A stretch of 44,131 nucleotides of DNA from Microcaldota archaeon (GTDB lineage Archaea; Micrarchaeota; Micrarchaeia; Micrarchaeales; Micrarchaeaceae): positions 1 through 44,131 of the forward strand of contig JAKACK010000008.1 of assembly GCA_021821445.1 (NCBI GenBank). Reading direction: 5' to 3'. The notes beneath the pieces are model-generated. The model worked only from the letters and a program-made list of their open reading frames with translations, searched no databases and was not told the DNA's origin. The position numbers and the translations under genes are program-made. The first letter of the stretch is position 1, and each line of letters begins with the position of its first letter. Positions 18,800 to 29,367 of the stretch are shown in pieces.

Positions 18800-20374
18800 T
18801 TATTTGACAAATAAAGCTATATATGTTGAGATAATATTAATAATTGTTCTGGATTTCTTGTATCTATCTTTTATGCTTTTTATGAATTCTAAACTAGATT
18901 TATCTATTCCTTTAAATGCAGATGCTAATGGTACGAAGATTATAAATGTTAATATAAGATTTAGTAATATAGCTATTTTTGACTGCTTTAATATTATCGA
19001 AACTAAATAAAGTACTACAAAAAGCAAGGCAGATGCGGATATTATACCAAATAACCTTTTCCAATAAAATTTAATCTTAAAATTTTTATAAAGAACCAAT
19101 ATGTATATCAAACTGAATATGATGGGACCTATTAAGAATAATGAAAGAAGCACCCCATATACTTTTAGAATTGGGGTTAATATGAGTAAAAGAGAAAGTT
19201 CTATTATTAGGGTTAAAATTTGGTATTTCATAAATAATTTTGTTTTACCGTACCCAACCATAAGTTGCCCCGAGTACATTCCAATTATATTTATCAACAA
19301 TCCAATTAGTATCAATGAAAAATATATGTATGAATACGTATAACTTTCTGAAAAAAGTAGGTACATCAAAGGCTTTGAGACCGATATTAAATATACCGTT
19401 ATTGGTGCTAGTATAAGAAATGAATAATATATACTGTTATTGAATATTTTATTGATATTTCCCTTTTTCAATTTATCGGTAATTACATTGGAAAATGTCG
19501 GAAGCAGTACAAATGTTAAAGATGCAGTAATAACCTCTATTATTCTTCCAGATCTGAATGCAACTCCATAAGTTCCCACTATGGAAGGAGAAACAAATAA
19601 TGCTAAGAAAGCTATTGCAAAACTAGTCAGTCCTAGATATACCAAATTTGAGACTAATATAGGAGATGAGAAAAAGAACATATCTTTTAATTTTTTCAAT
19701 GGTTGGAATTTAAATTTATAAACCAAGAATTTTCTTAAATAATAAATTGATATTAAAGATCCTATTATTAAACTTATTACTATACCACTCAATGCTCCTA
19801 TTATGCTATAACCTAATAGTACAAGAGTTAAAACAGCTAATGCTTGTGATATTGAATATATTATCGTTATCTTTGATGCTTCCTTTACTTTGTTTATTCC
19901 AAACAATACTGCAGAAGTTACATTGTAAAGCACCGTAAAAAATATTGTTATAGATGCGATTACAAATGGTATAACTAATAATGGTTCATGATAGACAGTG
20001 AAAGCCATATATTTACTAATTAATATACCTATTACTGCGAGTATAAAGCTGATTGATAAGGATAATGTTAATCCACTACTTATCACATTTGATTTTTCTT
20101 CATTACTTATGTTATTTTCAGATAGCTTTTTTCTGAATGTGGTGCTTATTCCAAAATTACCCCCAGCACCTAAAAGTGTTGAAAATGCAACTACTATTGT
20201 ATACAGACCATAGTAATCTGATTTAAGGTATCTAGCTAAGAATATAAGAATTACAAGTATTACAACAGAGCTTATTATCTTGCTAGAAACATACATTGCT
20301 CCGTTTCTCGCTGTAGCTAAACCCAAATCCTTATATGATTCTTCATTATTTGTAGGTAAACTATTTTTCTCCAT
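18800..20374 (-). CDS. oligosaccharide flippase / polysaccharide biosynthesis protein (MOP superfamily, Wzx-like)
   Basis: About 12-14 TM segments; YYGLYTIVVAFSTLLGAGGNFGISTTFRKKLSE N-terminal pattern. Confidence 0.85.
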   Translation of the reverse strand: MEKNSLPTNNEESYKDLGLATARNGAMYVSSKIISSVVILVILIFLARYLKSDYYGLYTIVVAFSTLLGAGGNFGISTTFRKKLSENNISNEEKSNVISSGLTLSLSISFILAVIGILISKYMAFTVYHEPLLVIPFVIASITIFFTVLYNVTSAVLFGINKVKEASKITIIYSISQALAVLTLVLLGYSIIGALSGIVISLIIGSLISIYYLRKFLVYKFKFQPLKKLKDMFFFSSPILVSNLVYLGLTSFAIAFLALFVSPSIVGTYGVAFRSGRIIEVITASLTFVLLPTFSNVITDKLKKGNINKIFNNSIYYSFLILAPITVYLISVSKPLMYLLFSESYTYSYIYFSLILIGLLINIIGMYSGQLMVGYGKTKLFMKYQILTLIIELSLLLILTPILKVYGVLLSLFLIGPIIFSLIYILVLYKNFKIKFYWKRLFGIISASALLFVVLYLVSIILKQSKIAILLNLILTFIIFVPLASAFKGIDKSSLEFIKSIKDRYKKSRTIINIISTYIALFVK

Positions 20375-20616
20375 ACTTTAATCATTAAATATTTTATAAT
20401 CCTGTTTATATTATTTCTGTTTTTATAGCAATTTATAACAATAAAAAATTAAAAAATATTTTTTTATTTAAAAAGGTTTCTATATATATTTTAGCATATA
20501 TATTTTCAAAAATAGTGGATTTATAATAAAAATCAATATTTTACCTAATTTTCCCTTATAAATTTACGCTTTCATTTTTGATAAATTTACAATTTTGCAG
20601 TACAAAAGATTTAAAT

Positions 20617-20647
20617 ATTTGATTAAAGAGCTTTATATAAATCAAAT
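20617..20647. promoter_or_regulatory. nested inverted repeat in the promoter region of the 20654 gene
   Basis: Outer arms ATTTGAT/ATCAAAT, inner arms TAAAG/CTTTA, next to a TTTATATAA TATA-like box. Confidence 0.35.
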
Positions 20648-20653
20648 TTTTGG

Positions 20654-21178
20654 GTGGTAATAATGGAAATGTTAATTTTTGATAATAATAAGGGAAATGA
20701 GATAAAAAAGGAAAGTAAGGTGGAGAATAATAAGACCTTAGAAAGATCAGAAGTTAAAACTATAAATAATAAGGAACTTATAAAAGTTAGAAAATCAGAA
20801 AAGGATAATTCAAAAATTTATTCAGATATGTTTAAGAGTTTACAGAATTTACAGATTTATGGTCTCGCTAAACCTTCTACTGTGTTAAATTTATTATATG
20901 AACTTACAGGTAAAAATGAATCAATATCAAGATATAATTTAGATGATTATTTTATACAATTTAATTTTAAAAATAGTGGAATGAATAAAAAACTCATGAG
21001 TATAAGTGTTGAAAAAGGTGATAAAATTATATATGAATCAAAAGGCTTTACTGAAAAATATACAGCTATACCTGATAAAGGTGAAATGAAAAAACTATTA
21101 GAAAAAATAGAAAAAATAAAAATTAATTCAAATAAAAATGTAGATAACAACACAATAACTAATATTTATAGAATGTGA
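20654..21178 (+). CDS. hypothetical protein
   Basis: 174-aa ORF (ATG at 20663 also possible); GGTGG upstream. Confidence 0.6.
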   Translation: MVIMEMLIFDNNKGNEIKKESKVENNKTLERSEVKTINNKELIKVRKSEKDNSKIYSDMFKSLQNLQIYGLAKPSTVLNLLYELTGKNESISRYNLDDYFIQFNFKNSGMNKKLMSISVEKGDKIIYESKGFTEKYTAIPDKGEMKKLLEKIEKIKINSNKNVDNNTITNIYRM

Positions 21179-21180
21179 TG

Positions 21181-21513
21181 TTATTCGTATTCATTTGGTA
21201 AATCAATCTCATTTCCGTCTTCTGAATCTGTTAATTTGTTCAAAGTTGTAATTACATTTCCATCTTTATCATAAAGATATATTTTTCCACTCTCTTCTTT
21301 CATTGTTTTTGCGTGATGCCCATCACAAAATGGTTTGTTTTTTGATAATCCGCATGCACAAAGATGAATCTCATAATTACTCAATTTTTCAAATTTATTC
21401 TTTTGTTCATCATTATCTGCTTGCCCTAAAAGATTTTCAAATCCAGGTAAATCTTTCAATTTTACTACATATGGATGATCTCGGTCGTGTCTTATTCCTC
21501 TCACTTTAATCAC
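21181..21513 (-). CDS. CDGSH iron-sulfur domain protein
   Basis: CACGLSKNKPFCDGHHAKT (CxCx9-10PFCDGxH). Confidence 0.92.
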   Translation of the reverse strand: MIKVRGIRHDRDHPYVVKLKDLPGFENLLGQADNDEQKNKFEKLSNYEIHLCACGLSKNKPFCDGHHAKTMKEESGKIYLYDKDGNVITTLNKLTDSEDGNEIDLPNEYE

Positions 21514-21681
21514 AATATAGATTATTAATTAAAGCTTATTAAATTGTTGATTGAAAATTAATATTTTAATTATAAATTTTGAATTTATTCCTAAATTAAT
21601 ATCCATAGAGATAGCTCATTGTTCTGTAATTATATAGAATAAACTAAATATTTTCATTTAAAATAAGATAAAGGTAATTTA

Positions 21682-22554
21682 ATGAATGTTCTAAACTCTA
21701 TGCCTCCATATAATTTATTTGGATTGGATAATTCAACCTATGAAAATTCAAAGATAGTTGCTATTCCAATACCCTATGATTCTACAACTAGTTATAAATC
21801 AGGTACACGGGAAGGGCCTAGAGTTATAATAGAGTCTAGCAGAAATATAGAGTTATATAGTGAACTGCTTGAAAAAGATATAAGTAAAGTGGGTATATAC
21901 ACAACAGATGAAATACTTCCAGACATGAGTTCTCCAGAAAATATGGTTAACCGAATTTATAATGAGGTAATTCCTATATTAGAAGATGATAAGATACCTC
22001 TTTTATTAGGTGGAGAGCATACAATTATGGTTGGAGCTCTAAAAGCAGTATCTGAAAAATATGGAAAAGACAATTTTAGTGTTTTACATTTTGATGCACA
22101 CTCTGATTCTAGAGATATTTTTATGGATACAAAATATTCTCATGCGTGTGTTATGGCTAGAGCTAGAGAACTATGTAATAGCTGTTATAGTGTTGGTGTA
22201 AGGAGTATTGATGAGGAAGATTATGAAAAATATTCTGATATACTGTACATGAAGAATATACAAAATATGAGTAATGATGAGGTATCTAATTCTATAATAA
22301 AAAATACAAAAAAGGATATTTACCTGACATTTGATCTTGATGCAATTGATCCTTCTGAAATGCCAAGTGTTGGTACTCCAGAACCTAATGGTATGAAGTT
22401 CAAAGATTTAGTAGATATATTTTCAAAAGTTTTAAAAGAAAAAAATATAATTGGGATGGATTTCAATGAATTAGATCCAATACCTGGATTTAATGCACCT
22501 AATTACTTAGCAGCTAAGCTAATATATCTTGTAATTGGTTATGCATTTGAATGA
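21682..22554 (+). CDS. speB: agmatinase / ureohydrolase
   Basis: GGEHTI, HFDAHSDSRD, TFDLDAIDPSEMPSVGTPEPNG metal-binding motifs. Confidence 0.9.
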   Translation: MNVLNSMPPYNLFGLDNSTYENSKIVAIPIPYDSTTSYKSGTREGPRVIIESSRNIELYSELLEKDISKVGIYTTDEILPDMSSPENMVNRIYNEVIPILEDDKIPLLLGGEHTIMVGALKAVSEKYGKDNFSVLHFDAHSDSRDIFMDTKYSHACVMARARELCNSCYSVGVRSIDEEDYEKYSDILYMKNIQNMSNDEVSNSIIKNTKKDIYLTFDLDAIDPSEMPSVGTPEPNGMKFKDLVDIFSKVLKEKNIIGMDFNELDPIPGFNAPNYLAAKLIYLVIGYAFE

Positions 22555-22625
22555 AAATAATCTATAGAATATAAAATTTAGATTTAGCAAAACCTTTAAA
22601 TATGAATTAAGATTTATAATAATTA

Positions 22626-24011
22626 ATGTCAAACTTAAATTTAAAGATTAAAGAGGCTTTTAACAAACTTAAAGATAATTATAGTAGTAATATTATTTTG
22701 AAATATGATAAACGTACGAAAAGGAATAGGGTTTATGAGTTTATAAAATTAAGGGAGGGGAAAAGCGATAATGAACATTTTAGGTATAAATATATAGGTT
22801 ATATAACCGATGATGGATTTTTTATACCAATAAAAACTAATTTTATCGATAAAAGGGATATAGAGCTCAATCAATTCAAAAAGATCAATGAATTAGAAGA
22901 AGAATTAAAAAATTATGAATATGAGAAAAAAGAAGAAAAAGTAAAAGTCTCAAAGTACGATGAACAGATTTTAACCGCGTTATCTATGAATGCGAGATTA
23001 CCGTATTCAAAAGTTGGAAAGTTAGTTGGTTTAGAGAGGACTGCGTCAACATATCAGGTAGAGAAGGTAATTAAAAAATACAATATAAAACCTATTTTGG
23101 AATTGCATACAAAATCTATAGGATTTTTTCATTATATAATGTTTGTAAAATTTTTAGATGGTATTCCAAACGATATCAAAAAGTTAACGGATGAATTAAA
23201 ATCTTACCCAGAAATACAGTTAGCTGCAATGACCTCTGGGGAATATGATATGTTTATCTATATACTTTCATTAGGTATAGATGATCCTGATTCAATAATA
23301 TCCAACGCATATTTATTCTTAAAAAACTATAATGTAAAAGTTGTTATCTCGGAGTTTGATCAAGAATTTGGTTTTATACCTTTAAGAGATGAATTTTTTG
23401 AAGAATTAAAACACAATATTTGGATAAAAGATAAAAACCATCGTAGACCAGATTCAAATCAGTTTACTCCTAATGAATTTGAATTTTTAAGAGAATTAAA
23501 CAAGAATCCAACAGAAAATTTTGTGAGTATCGATAAAAAATTAGGTTTTGATTTAGGTACATCTAGATTTTTATATAATAAACTTTTGAAAATGGGTATA
23601 ATATACAGATCAACAATTCGCATTTTAAATAATGGTATAAAGCAAACTGCAATCATATCTGCAAAATTGTATAAAGGAAATTTATTTTATGATAATATAA
23701 AGGTTTTAGCTTATAATGTTTTAGAAAAAGATAAGCTAATTGACAATTATTCTCTTATGGGTGATTATTATACAGATAGATCTGAGTTATTTGTAAAACC
23801 TTTGATAGAAGATGAAAATCTAGATGAAGTTTTGTTAAAACTTAAAGAGATTTATATTGAAACAAAATTTGATGTACTTATAATAACAGATATTTTATTT
23901 GGAGAATTTGTATTCAGAAGATTTGATAATACCTATTCTGACCCATATAAGATATTAGTTAAAAATTACAATCTAAAACAAGACAAAAAAATAGATTATT
24001 TTAATTTATAA
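22626..24011 (+). CDS. Lrp/AsnC-like transcriptional regulator, two HTH-type modules and an N-terminal extension
   Basis: DEQILTALSMNARLPYSKVGKLVGLERTASTYQVEKV... followed by RAM-like LAAMTSGEYDMFIYIL; second HTH-like module from about residue 285. Confidence 0.75.
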   Translation: MSNLNLKIKEAFNKLKDNYSSNIILKYDKRTKRNRVYEFIKLREGKSDNEHFRYKYIGYITDDGFFIPIKTNFIDKRDIELNQFKKINELEEELKNYEYEKKEEKVKVSKYDEQILTALSMNARLPYSKVGKLVGLERTASTYQVEKVIKKYNIKPILELHTKSIGFFHYIMFVKFLDGIPNDIKKLTDELKSYPEIQLAAMTSGEYDMFIYILSLGIDDPDSIISNAYLFLKNYNVKVVISEFDQEFGFIPLRDEFFEELKHNIWIKDKNHRRPDSNQFTPNEFEFLRELNKNPTENFVSIDKKLGFDLGTSRFLYNKLLKMGIIYRSTIRILNNGIKQTAIISAKLYKGNLFYDNIKVLAYNVLEKDKLIDNYSLMGDYYTDRSELFVKPLIEDENLDEVLLKLKEIYIETKFDVLIITDILFGEFVFRRFDNTYSDPYKILVKNYNLKQDKKIDYFNL

Positions 24012-24013
24012 AT

Positions 24014-24040
24014 TTAATTTCCTCCTAATGGCCCCTTCAT
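24014..24040 (-). other. micro-ORF MKGPLGGN with SD and TATA-like box (candidate small transcript)
   Basis: AATTTATAAAGG (24069..24080), then GGTGAT (24044..24049), then ATG AAG GGG CCA TTA GGA GGA AAT TAA. Confidence 0.3.
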
Positions 24041-24166
24041 TATATCACCAATATAAATTGGTTAGATACCTTTATAAATTATATTGCAAATTTAGTATAT
24101 TGATCTAAATATGTGTTTATCGCAATGAGCAAAAAGTTTATATAAATAAAGTTTTAAAATAAATAT

Positions 24167-24820
24167 ATGAAAAATGAAGATAAGCTTACTTTTGTAATAT
24201 CCTTGGGAGGATCTTTCTTATTTTCTAATTTTGATGGTTTAGCCCAATTAAAAAAGATTGTGAATTCAAGAAGAGATAAATTCGTTATAATAGTGGGTGG
24301 GGGGAAATTAGCTAGGGATTATATAAACTTTGGGAAATCCATTGGAATATCAGATACTACCGAACTTCACAATATAGGTATTAAATCAACCCAGCTTAAT
24401 GCATATGTTATATCCAAATATTTAAATGGGAATTTCTTTGAAGGCAATCCTAAAAATATTAAATTGGATAATGGCGTTAGAGTATTGGTAAGTGGTGGAT
24501 ATAAGCCAGGCTGGACTACTGATGTAGGTTCTGCATATGCTGCAATATCTATTGGTGCAAAAGTTTTATTTAATATATCTAAAGAGCGAGGTGTTTATGA
24601 TTCAGACCCAAAAATGAATCAAAGAGCAAAATTCATCAAAAAGCTAAACTTCAGAAGACTTTACGAATTAACCAATACAGAAAGATACCCCGGAATGGAT
24701 TATATATTTGATCCAAAAGCAGCAAAAATTTGTGAAAAAAATGATATAAAAGTAGTTGTAACAAAAGACGTTGATGATATAATAAATTATCCAAAAATAT
24801 CCGGATCTATTATAGAATAA
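24167..24820 (+). CDS. pyrH: UMP kinase (archaeal type)
   Basis: VISLGGSFLF, IIVGGGKLARDYI, GGYKPGWTTDVGSAYAAI. Confidence 0.9.
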   Translation: MKNEDKLTFVISLGGSFLFSNFDGLAQLKKIVNSRRDKFVIIVGGGKLARDYINFGKSIGISDTTELHNIGIKSTQLNAYVISKYLNGNFFEGNPKNIKLDNGVRVLVSGGYKPGWTTDVGSAYAAISIGAKVLFNISKERGVYDSDPKMNQRAKFIKKLNFRRLYELTNTERYPGMDYIFDPKAAKICEKNDIKVVVTKDVDDIINYPKISGSIIE

Positions 24821-24827
24821 TTTTTGA

Positions 24828-26792
24828 TTATTCCTCCTTTTCTACTTTTGACACGGTGTAGATACGCTTTCCGGTATATGGTTTGAACGGAACCCCATTA
24901 CCTTTGAAGAAATTTGAGAACAATTCAACATATATCAACCTTGCACCTTGTATACCAGGTTCAAACATCGCAATTACTAATGTAAATATCTGTCCGAATA
25001 CCAAAATTATTATACCCAATATTATCATCGGTATGGAATGGTTTAAGGATCCTAAGAATATTGTATCAACTACACCAGCTAATATGACTGAAGCTAATAA
25101 TATACCTATCAACCTTGTATATGACAATATATTACTTACCAATGATGGTATCTCTATCAATGACTCAGTTCCATCCGCATAAAATATAATCCCAATACCA
25201 AGAACCATCATTATATAGTATATGATGGCTGTTGTTGTTCCTAGATCTGCTGTAGCTGTGTGAAGTATCATTAATCCCAAGAATACAATTCCAAATTCCA
25301 ACAATATCCATCCTATTCTTCCTATCGCATGCTTTTTATTGTTAACCCTCCAGGAATTTATAAATCCTAAAACCATACCAAAGGTTATCATACCAACTCC
25401 AATCCATCCTGATATGAGCAGCATTGTTGAAAGTTTTGCAGTTAAACTGAATCCTGCGTAGAATGGCAGATGGAATCCTAAATATTCATTAAATATAACA
25501 CCAAATATTATCGCTATTATAGATCCGGGTATTATAGATTTTGCAAGAATTAAAAGTCCGTTGTCACTCACTATCGTGTGTACAAAATTCATTATTTTGT
25601 TAGGCTTTTTCTCTAGGTTCTTCTTACTATTATTCTTTCCAAGGAAATGTACCAAAGCCAAGCTCAATATCAGCATTATAATTCCATATCCTGCATCCCC
25701 AACCATCAAACCAAAAAATATTGGGAACATTATGGCGAATAGTAGAGTTGGATCAAATTCATTGCTTTGTGGTAATGAATAGAATTTTATAAATGCTTCA
25801 AAAAGTTTGTAATGCTTGTTGTTACTCAGCTTTGTGGGTGATACTTCTTTAGTCTTTATTTTTTGAAGTATGTACTTTCCTTCTGTAACCTTCTTTAGTA
25901 TTGAATCTAAACGCTTTAAATCCTTTGATGCAATCCAACCGTCTATTGTCATTATATGCTTTGTTGCTCCTAGTTTACTCATTATACCAAATTCTTGTGA
26001 CTCTACATCTAATTGCTCGTTTATCGCACTTACTATGTTGTAATATTTATCGGATAACTCTTTAATGTGGTTTTTCAAATCATCTATTTTTGATGAATAA
26101 TCTTTATTCTCATTAACTATTTTATCTTCAACATCTTTTACAGTTCCGGAAAGTTCAGGTACGGCTTCAACTTTAACTTTGTGGGTTGAGAATATTTTTC
26201 CCAAATCACCCTCATAAATTCTATTTATAGTTACTATGTATGCATTTTCTAAATCTATTACCATTGAGTCTTTTATTGATTTTCTTATTGAGTTAATTGT
26301 ATCTAAGATTATTTCCTTCTGTGATTTTAAGGATGTATCCTTATATATAACATAAGAGATCAACTTTGTTGAATTTAGCAAGGATAAATCGGAATTAAAG
26401 TCTTTGATATTATTCAACAATTCCAAAATATGTTCATTATTTGACTTTTCTGCCTTATAATTATCAATAGACTTGCTTGTTTTTAGAACATCATCGTATA
26501 TGTCAATTCCTTCTGCCTTGCTTATCAACTCATCTATACTTTTGAAATCGAATTTCTCGGTAGTTTCGGATTCATAAAGCATTGATTTTAAACTTTTGAA
26601 CTTTGAACTGTACTTATTAAGTACATCCTCGTAGTAGTTACCCTCATTCATGCCGACATATTTTGAAAGATCTTGTGGCATCTCATCTATCTCCATTATC
26701 CCAAAGTCATATAGATAAGATAAAACTTTTTTATAGTAATCTTTAGATATGATAACTCGTATCTTTGTCATCTTCTCTGGCATGAGCAACAT
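24828..26792 (-). CDS. atpI: A/V-type ATP synthase subunit I (a)
   Basis: MFPIFFGLMVGDAGYGIIML, NILSYTRLIGILLASVILAGVVD, FEPGIQGARLIYVELFSNFFKGNGVPFKPY. Confidence 0.95.
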   Translation of the reverse strand: MLLMPEKMTKIRVIISKDYYKKVLSYLYDFGIMEIDEMPQDLSKYVGMNEGNYYEDVLNKYSSKFKSLKSMLYESETTEKFDFKSIDELISKAEGIDIYDDVLKTSKSIDNYKAEKSNNEHILELLNNIKDFNSDLSLLNSTKLISYVIYKDTSLKSQKEIILDTINSIRKSIKDSMVIDLENAYIVTINRIYEGDLGKIFSTHKVKVEAVPELSGTVKDVEDKIVNENKDYSSKIDDLKNHIKELSDKYYNIVSAINEQLDVESQEFGIMSKLGATKHIMTIDGWIASKDLKRLDSILKKVTEGKYILQKIKTKEVSPTKLSNNKHYKLFEAFIKFYSLPQSNEFDPTLLFAIMFPIFFGLMVGDAGYGIIMLILSLALVHFLGKNNSKKNLEKKPNKIMNFVHTIVSDNGLLILAKSIIPGSIIAIIFGVIFNEYLGFHLPFYAGFSLTAKLSTMLLISGWIGVGMITFGMVLGFINSWRVNNKKHAIGRIGWILLEFGIVFLGLMILHTATADLGTTTAIIYYIMMVLGIGIIFYADGTESLIEIPSLVSNILSYTRLIGILLASVILAGVVDTIFLGSLNHSIPMIILGIIILVFGQIFTLVIAMFEPGIQGARLIYVELFSNFFKGNGVPFKPYTGKRIYTVSKVEKEE

Positions 26793-26794
26793 TA

Positions 26795-27169
26795 TTAAAC
26801 ACCAAATTTATTTTTTAGAACTTTTATGAAAACAGATATAGCATCTTCATCTTTTATATCCTTCAGAGATTTCGCTTTATCCTTTACTGATGCAATCTCT
26901 TTTTGATAATTTTCATCAGCATCCTTCTGTGCCTTTTCAATCTTTTCTTCGTATTCTGAATCCTTTTCCTCTTTTGCTGCGACTATCTCTCTTTCAGCAT
27001 TGAGCTTAGCTTCTTCAACTTTTTTAGCTGATTCTTCTGTTTCTTTTTTTATAGCATTTTCAGAAGCTTGTTCAGCATCATGAATCTGCTTTAAATCTTC
27101 AAGGTTCTTATCATTCTCCTTATCAACTTGATCATTATTTTTATTATTCTTATCATTTTTTTCAGACAT
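26795..27169 (-). CDS. A/V-type ATP synthase peripheral stalk subunit H-like coiled coil
   Basis: Highly charged Lys/Glu coiled coil directly upstream of atpI, as for subunit H in archaeal operons; ORF track starts at 27178. Confidence 0.6.
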   Translation of the reverse strand: MSEKNDKNNKNNDQVDKENDKNLEDLKQIHDAEQASENAIKKETEESAKKVEEAKLNAEREIVAAKEEKDSEYEEKIEKAQKDADENYQKEIASVKDKAKSLKDIKDEDAISVFIKVLKNKFGV

Positions 27170-27389
27170 GTAAAACACCCACTGATATCAGTATAGCCAA
27201 TGCGGCACCTAATGCGATTATCTTTATAGCCTGTGACACTCTGATTATCTTTTTGAATTTATTAACCTGCAATTTCGCATATTCACTTGAATACTCCGCC
27301 TCACCTAATGAGGGTTTCACCTTTGAAGTGTAATCATACTTCTTAAGATTACCCTTGTATATTATATTAAGTAAATTATGCGGATTCAT
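27162..27389 (-). CDS. single-pass membrane protein (75 aa) embedded in the ATPase operon
   Basis: C-terminal TM AIKIIALGAALAILISVGVL; overlaps atpD upstream and the H-like gene downstream. Confidence 0.65.
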   Translation of the reverse strand: MNPHNLLNIIYKGNLKKYDYTSKVKPSLGEAEYSSEYAKLQVNKFKKIIRVSQAIKIIALGAALAILISVGVLHV

Positions 27390-27999
27390 TAAGTTTACCT
27401 TTTATTGTCTTTAATGAGACTATCTGGTCTCTTTCCATATCATCTAATCTGGCCTGTATGTATTTAGCTTGATACACCATATTTGGTATTGATATATGTT
27501 CAATCGCATTTGATCTTCTGTTGAGCTTCTCTATTTCATAAAGTATCTGCTTTAAGGAATTTTCCTTTTCTGCAACTTCTAATAATAGATTGAATAATGT
27601 ATTAAAAGAATTTATAACATCCAATACCTGTATTGGCATATAAACTGGTGTGAATTTATCTTCTCCACTTGATGTTATATCAGGTATCTTTACGCCCATA
27701 ATGTTTTTTGAAGATACATTTGCTATGATATTCGCTCTCTCATGTGCTATCTGATCAAATACTAATTTGCCAAGAGTTATATCTGCGAGTTCATTTGAAT
27801 TTACTGATTTTTGAATTGAGTCCTTCATATTCTGCTTCATCTCCTCTATCTGCTTAGCCAAATCTAGGAAAGCGATAACCAAGCTAGACCTTTTCATCTT
27901 TAAAAGGTTAAGCCCTTTCTTGGCTATCTTTATCTGCCCTTTTATCCTTATGAGCTCAATTCTTGTAGTTTTTATGTTAAGACTTTTCATTCTTTCCAC
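27376..27999 (-). CDS. atpD: A/V-type ATP synthase subunit D
   Basis: Coiled-coil subunit D pattern [29 protein letters not shown]; position after subunit B. Confidence 0.92.
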   Translation of the reverse strand: MERMKSLNIKTTRIELIRIKGQIKIAKKGLNLLKMKRSSLVIAFLDLAKQIEEMKQNMKDSIQKSVNSNELADITLGKLVFDQIAHERANIIANVSSKNIMGVKIPDITSSGEDKFTPVYMPIQVLDVINSFNTLFNLLLEVAEKENSLKQILYEIEKLNRRSNAIEHISIPNMVYQAKYIQARLDDMERDQIVSLKTIKGKLNESA

Positions 28000-29366
28000 T
28001 TTCCATATTTCTGTATAAATGCATCTTTTATACGCTTCATCTCAGATTTTGATATATTTGACAATAACTCCCAACCAAGATCAAGACTTTGGTCTATCGT
28101 TCTATCTTCATAATAATCCTGCTTTATGAATCTTGATTCAAATAAATCTGCGAATTTGAGGTACTGCCTGTCAACTTCACTTAAAGCCTCCTCTCCAACT
28201 ATCTCTGTAAGGTTCCTTATATCCTTTCCATGAGCATAAGCTGCAAACATCTGGTCAGTAACATTTCCATGATCCTCTCTTGTTTTTCCTTTTCCAATTC
28301 CTTGATTTTTCAATCTTGAAAGGGATAAGAGAACATCTATAGCTGGATACATACCCCTTCTGAATATATCTCTGCTCAGTACTATTTGCCCCTCTGTTAT
28401 ATAACCTGTTAAATCAGGTATTGGGTTTGTTATATCATCTCCTGGCATAGTCAATATAGGAATTTGTGTTATTGAACCCTTTTTATCCTTTATCTTTCCG
28501 GCTCTCTCGTATATAGTTGAAAGATCTGTGTACATATAACCTGGGAATCCTCTTCTTCCTGGAACCTCTTCCCTAGCTGCTGAAACCTCTCTTAAAGCTT
28601 CACAGTAGTTAGTCATATCGGTAAGAATTACCAAAACATGCGTATCATGTTCGTATGCCAAGTATTCGGCTGCTGTCAGAGCCATTCTCGGAAGCATTAA
28701 TCTTTCCATAGAAGATTCTGATGACATATTCAAGAACATAATTGAATTTTCTAATGCTCCCATATCTTTAAATTCATTTATGAAGAAGTTAGCCTCTTCA
28801 CTATTCAATCCTATACCACCGAATACAACGTTGAATTTTTCGTTATTTCCAATCAATTTAGCTTGTCTAGCAATTTGAGCTGCTATTTTATTGTGTGGCA
28901 AACCGGATCCTGAAAAGATAGGAAGCTTTTGACCTCTCACCAAGGGATTCATCGCATCTATTGCGGATATTCCTGTTTGTATAAACTCTGAAGGTTCTTC
29001 TCTTGCATAAGGGTTCATAGCACTTCCGTTGATATCATACTCTTCATCTGAGTATATCTGTGGACCGCCATCTCTAACTCTGCCCATACCATCGAATATC
29101 CTTCCTATCATGTCCTTGCTGACCTTCAATTTTGCAGTTCTACCTGTAAAATTTACCTTTGTAGTTGAAAGATCCATACCTGTAGTACTTCCAAAAGATT
29201 GTATAACCGCAACTCCATCTTTTGTATCCAAGACCTGCCCATCAACTTCTCTTCCATCATCCAATTTTATATGGACTACCTCGTTGTAAGCAGCATCCTT
29301 TATACCTTCTACAAATAAAAGTACATTAGTTACTTGTTTCACACTTTTATAATAAATATCTGACAT
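27987..29366 (-). CDS. atpB: A/V-type ATP synthase subunit B
   Basis: [66 protein letters not shown]. Confidence 0.97.
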   Translation of the reverse strand: MSDIYYKSVKQVTNVLLFVEGIKDAAYNEVVHIKLDDGREVDGQVLDTKDGVAVIQSFGSTTGMDLSTTKVNFTGRTAKLKVSKDMIGRIFDGMGRVRDGGPQIYSDEEYDINGSAMNPYAREEPSEFIQTGISAIDAMNPLVRGQKLPIFSGSGLPHNKIAAQIARQAKLIGNNEKFNVVFGGIGLNSEEANFFINEFKDMGALENSIMFLNMSSESSMERLMLPRMALTAAEYLAYEHDTHVLVILTDMTNYCEALREVSAAREEVPGRRGFPGYMYTDLSTIYERAGKIKDKKGSITQIPILTMPGDDITNPIPDLTGYITEGQIVLSRDIFRRGMYPAIDVLLSLSRLKNQGIGKGKTREDHGNVTDQMFAAYAHGKDIRNLTEIVGEEALSEVDRQYLKFADLFESRFIKQDYYEDRTIDQSLDLGWELLSNISKSEMKRIKDAFIQKYGKWKE

Positions 29367-29367
29367 T

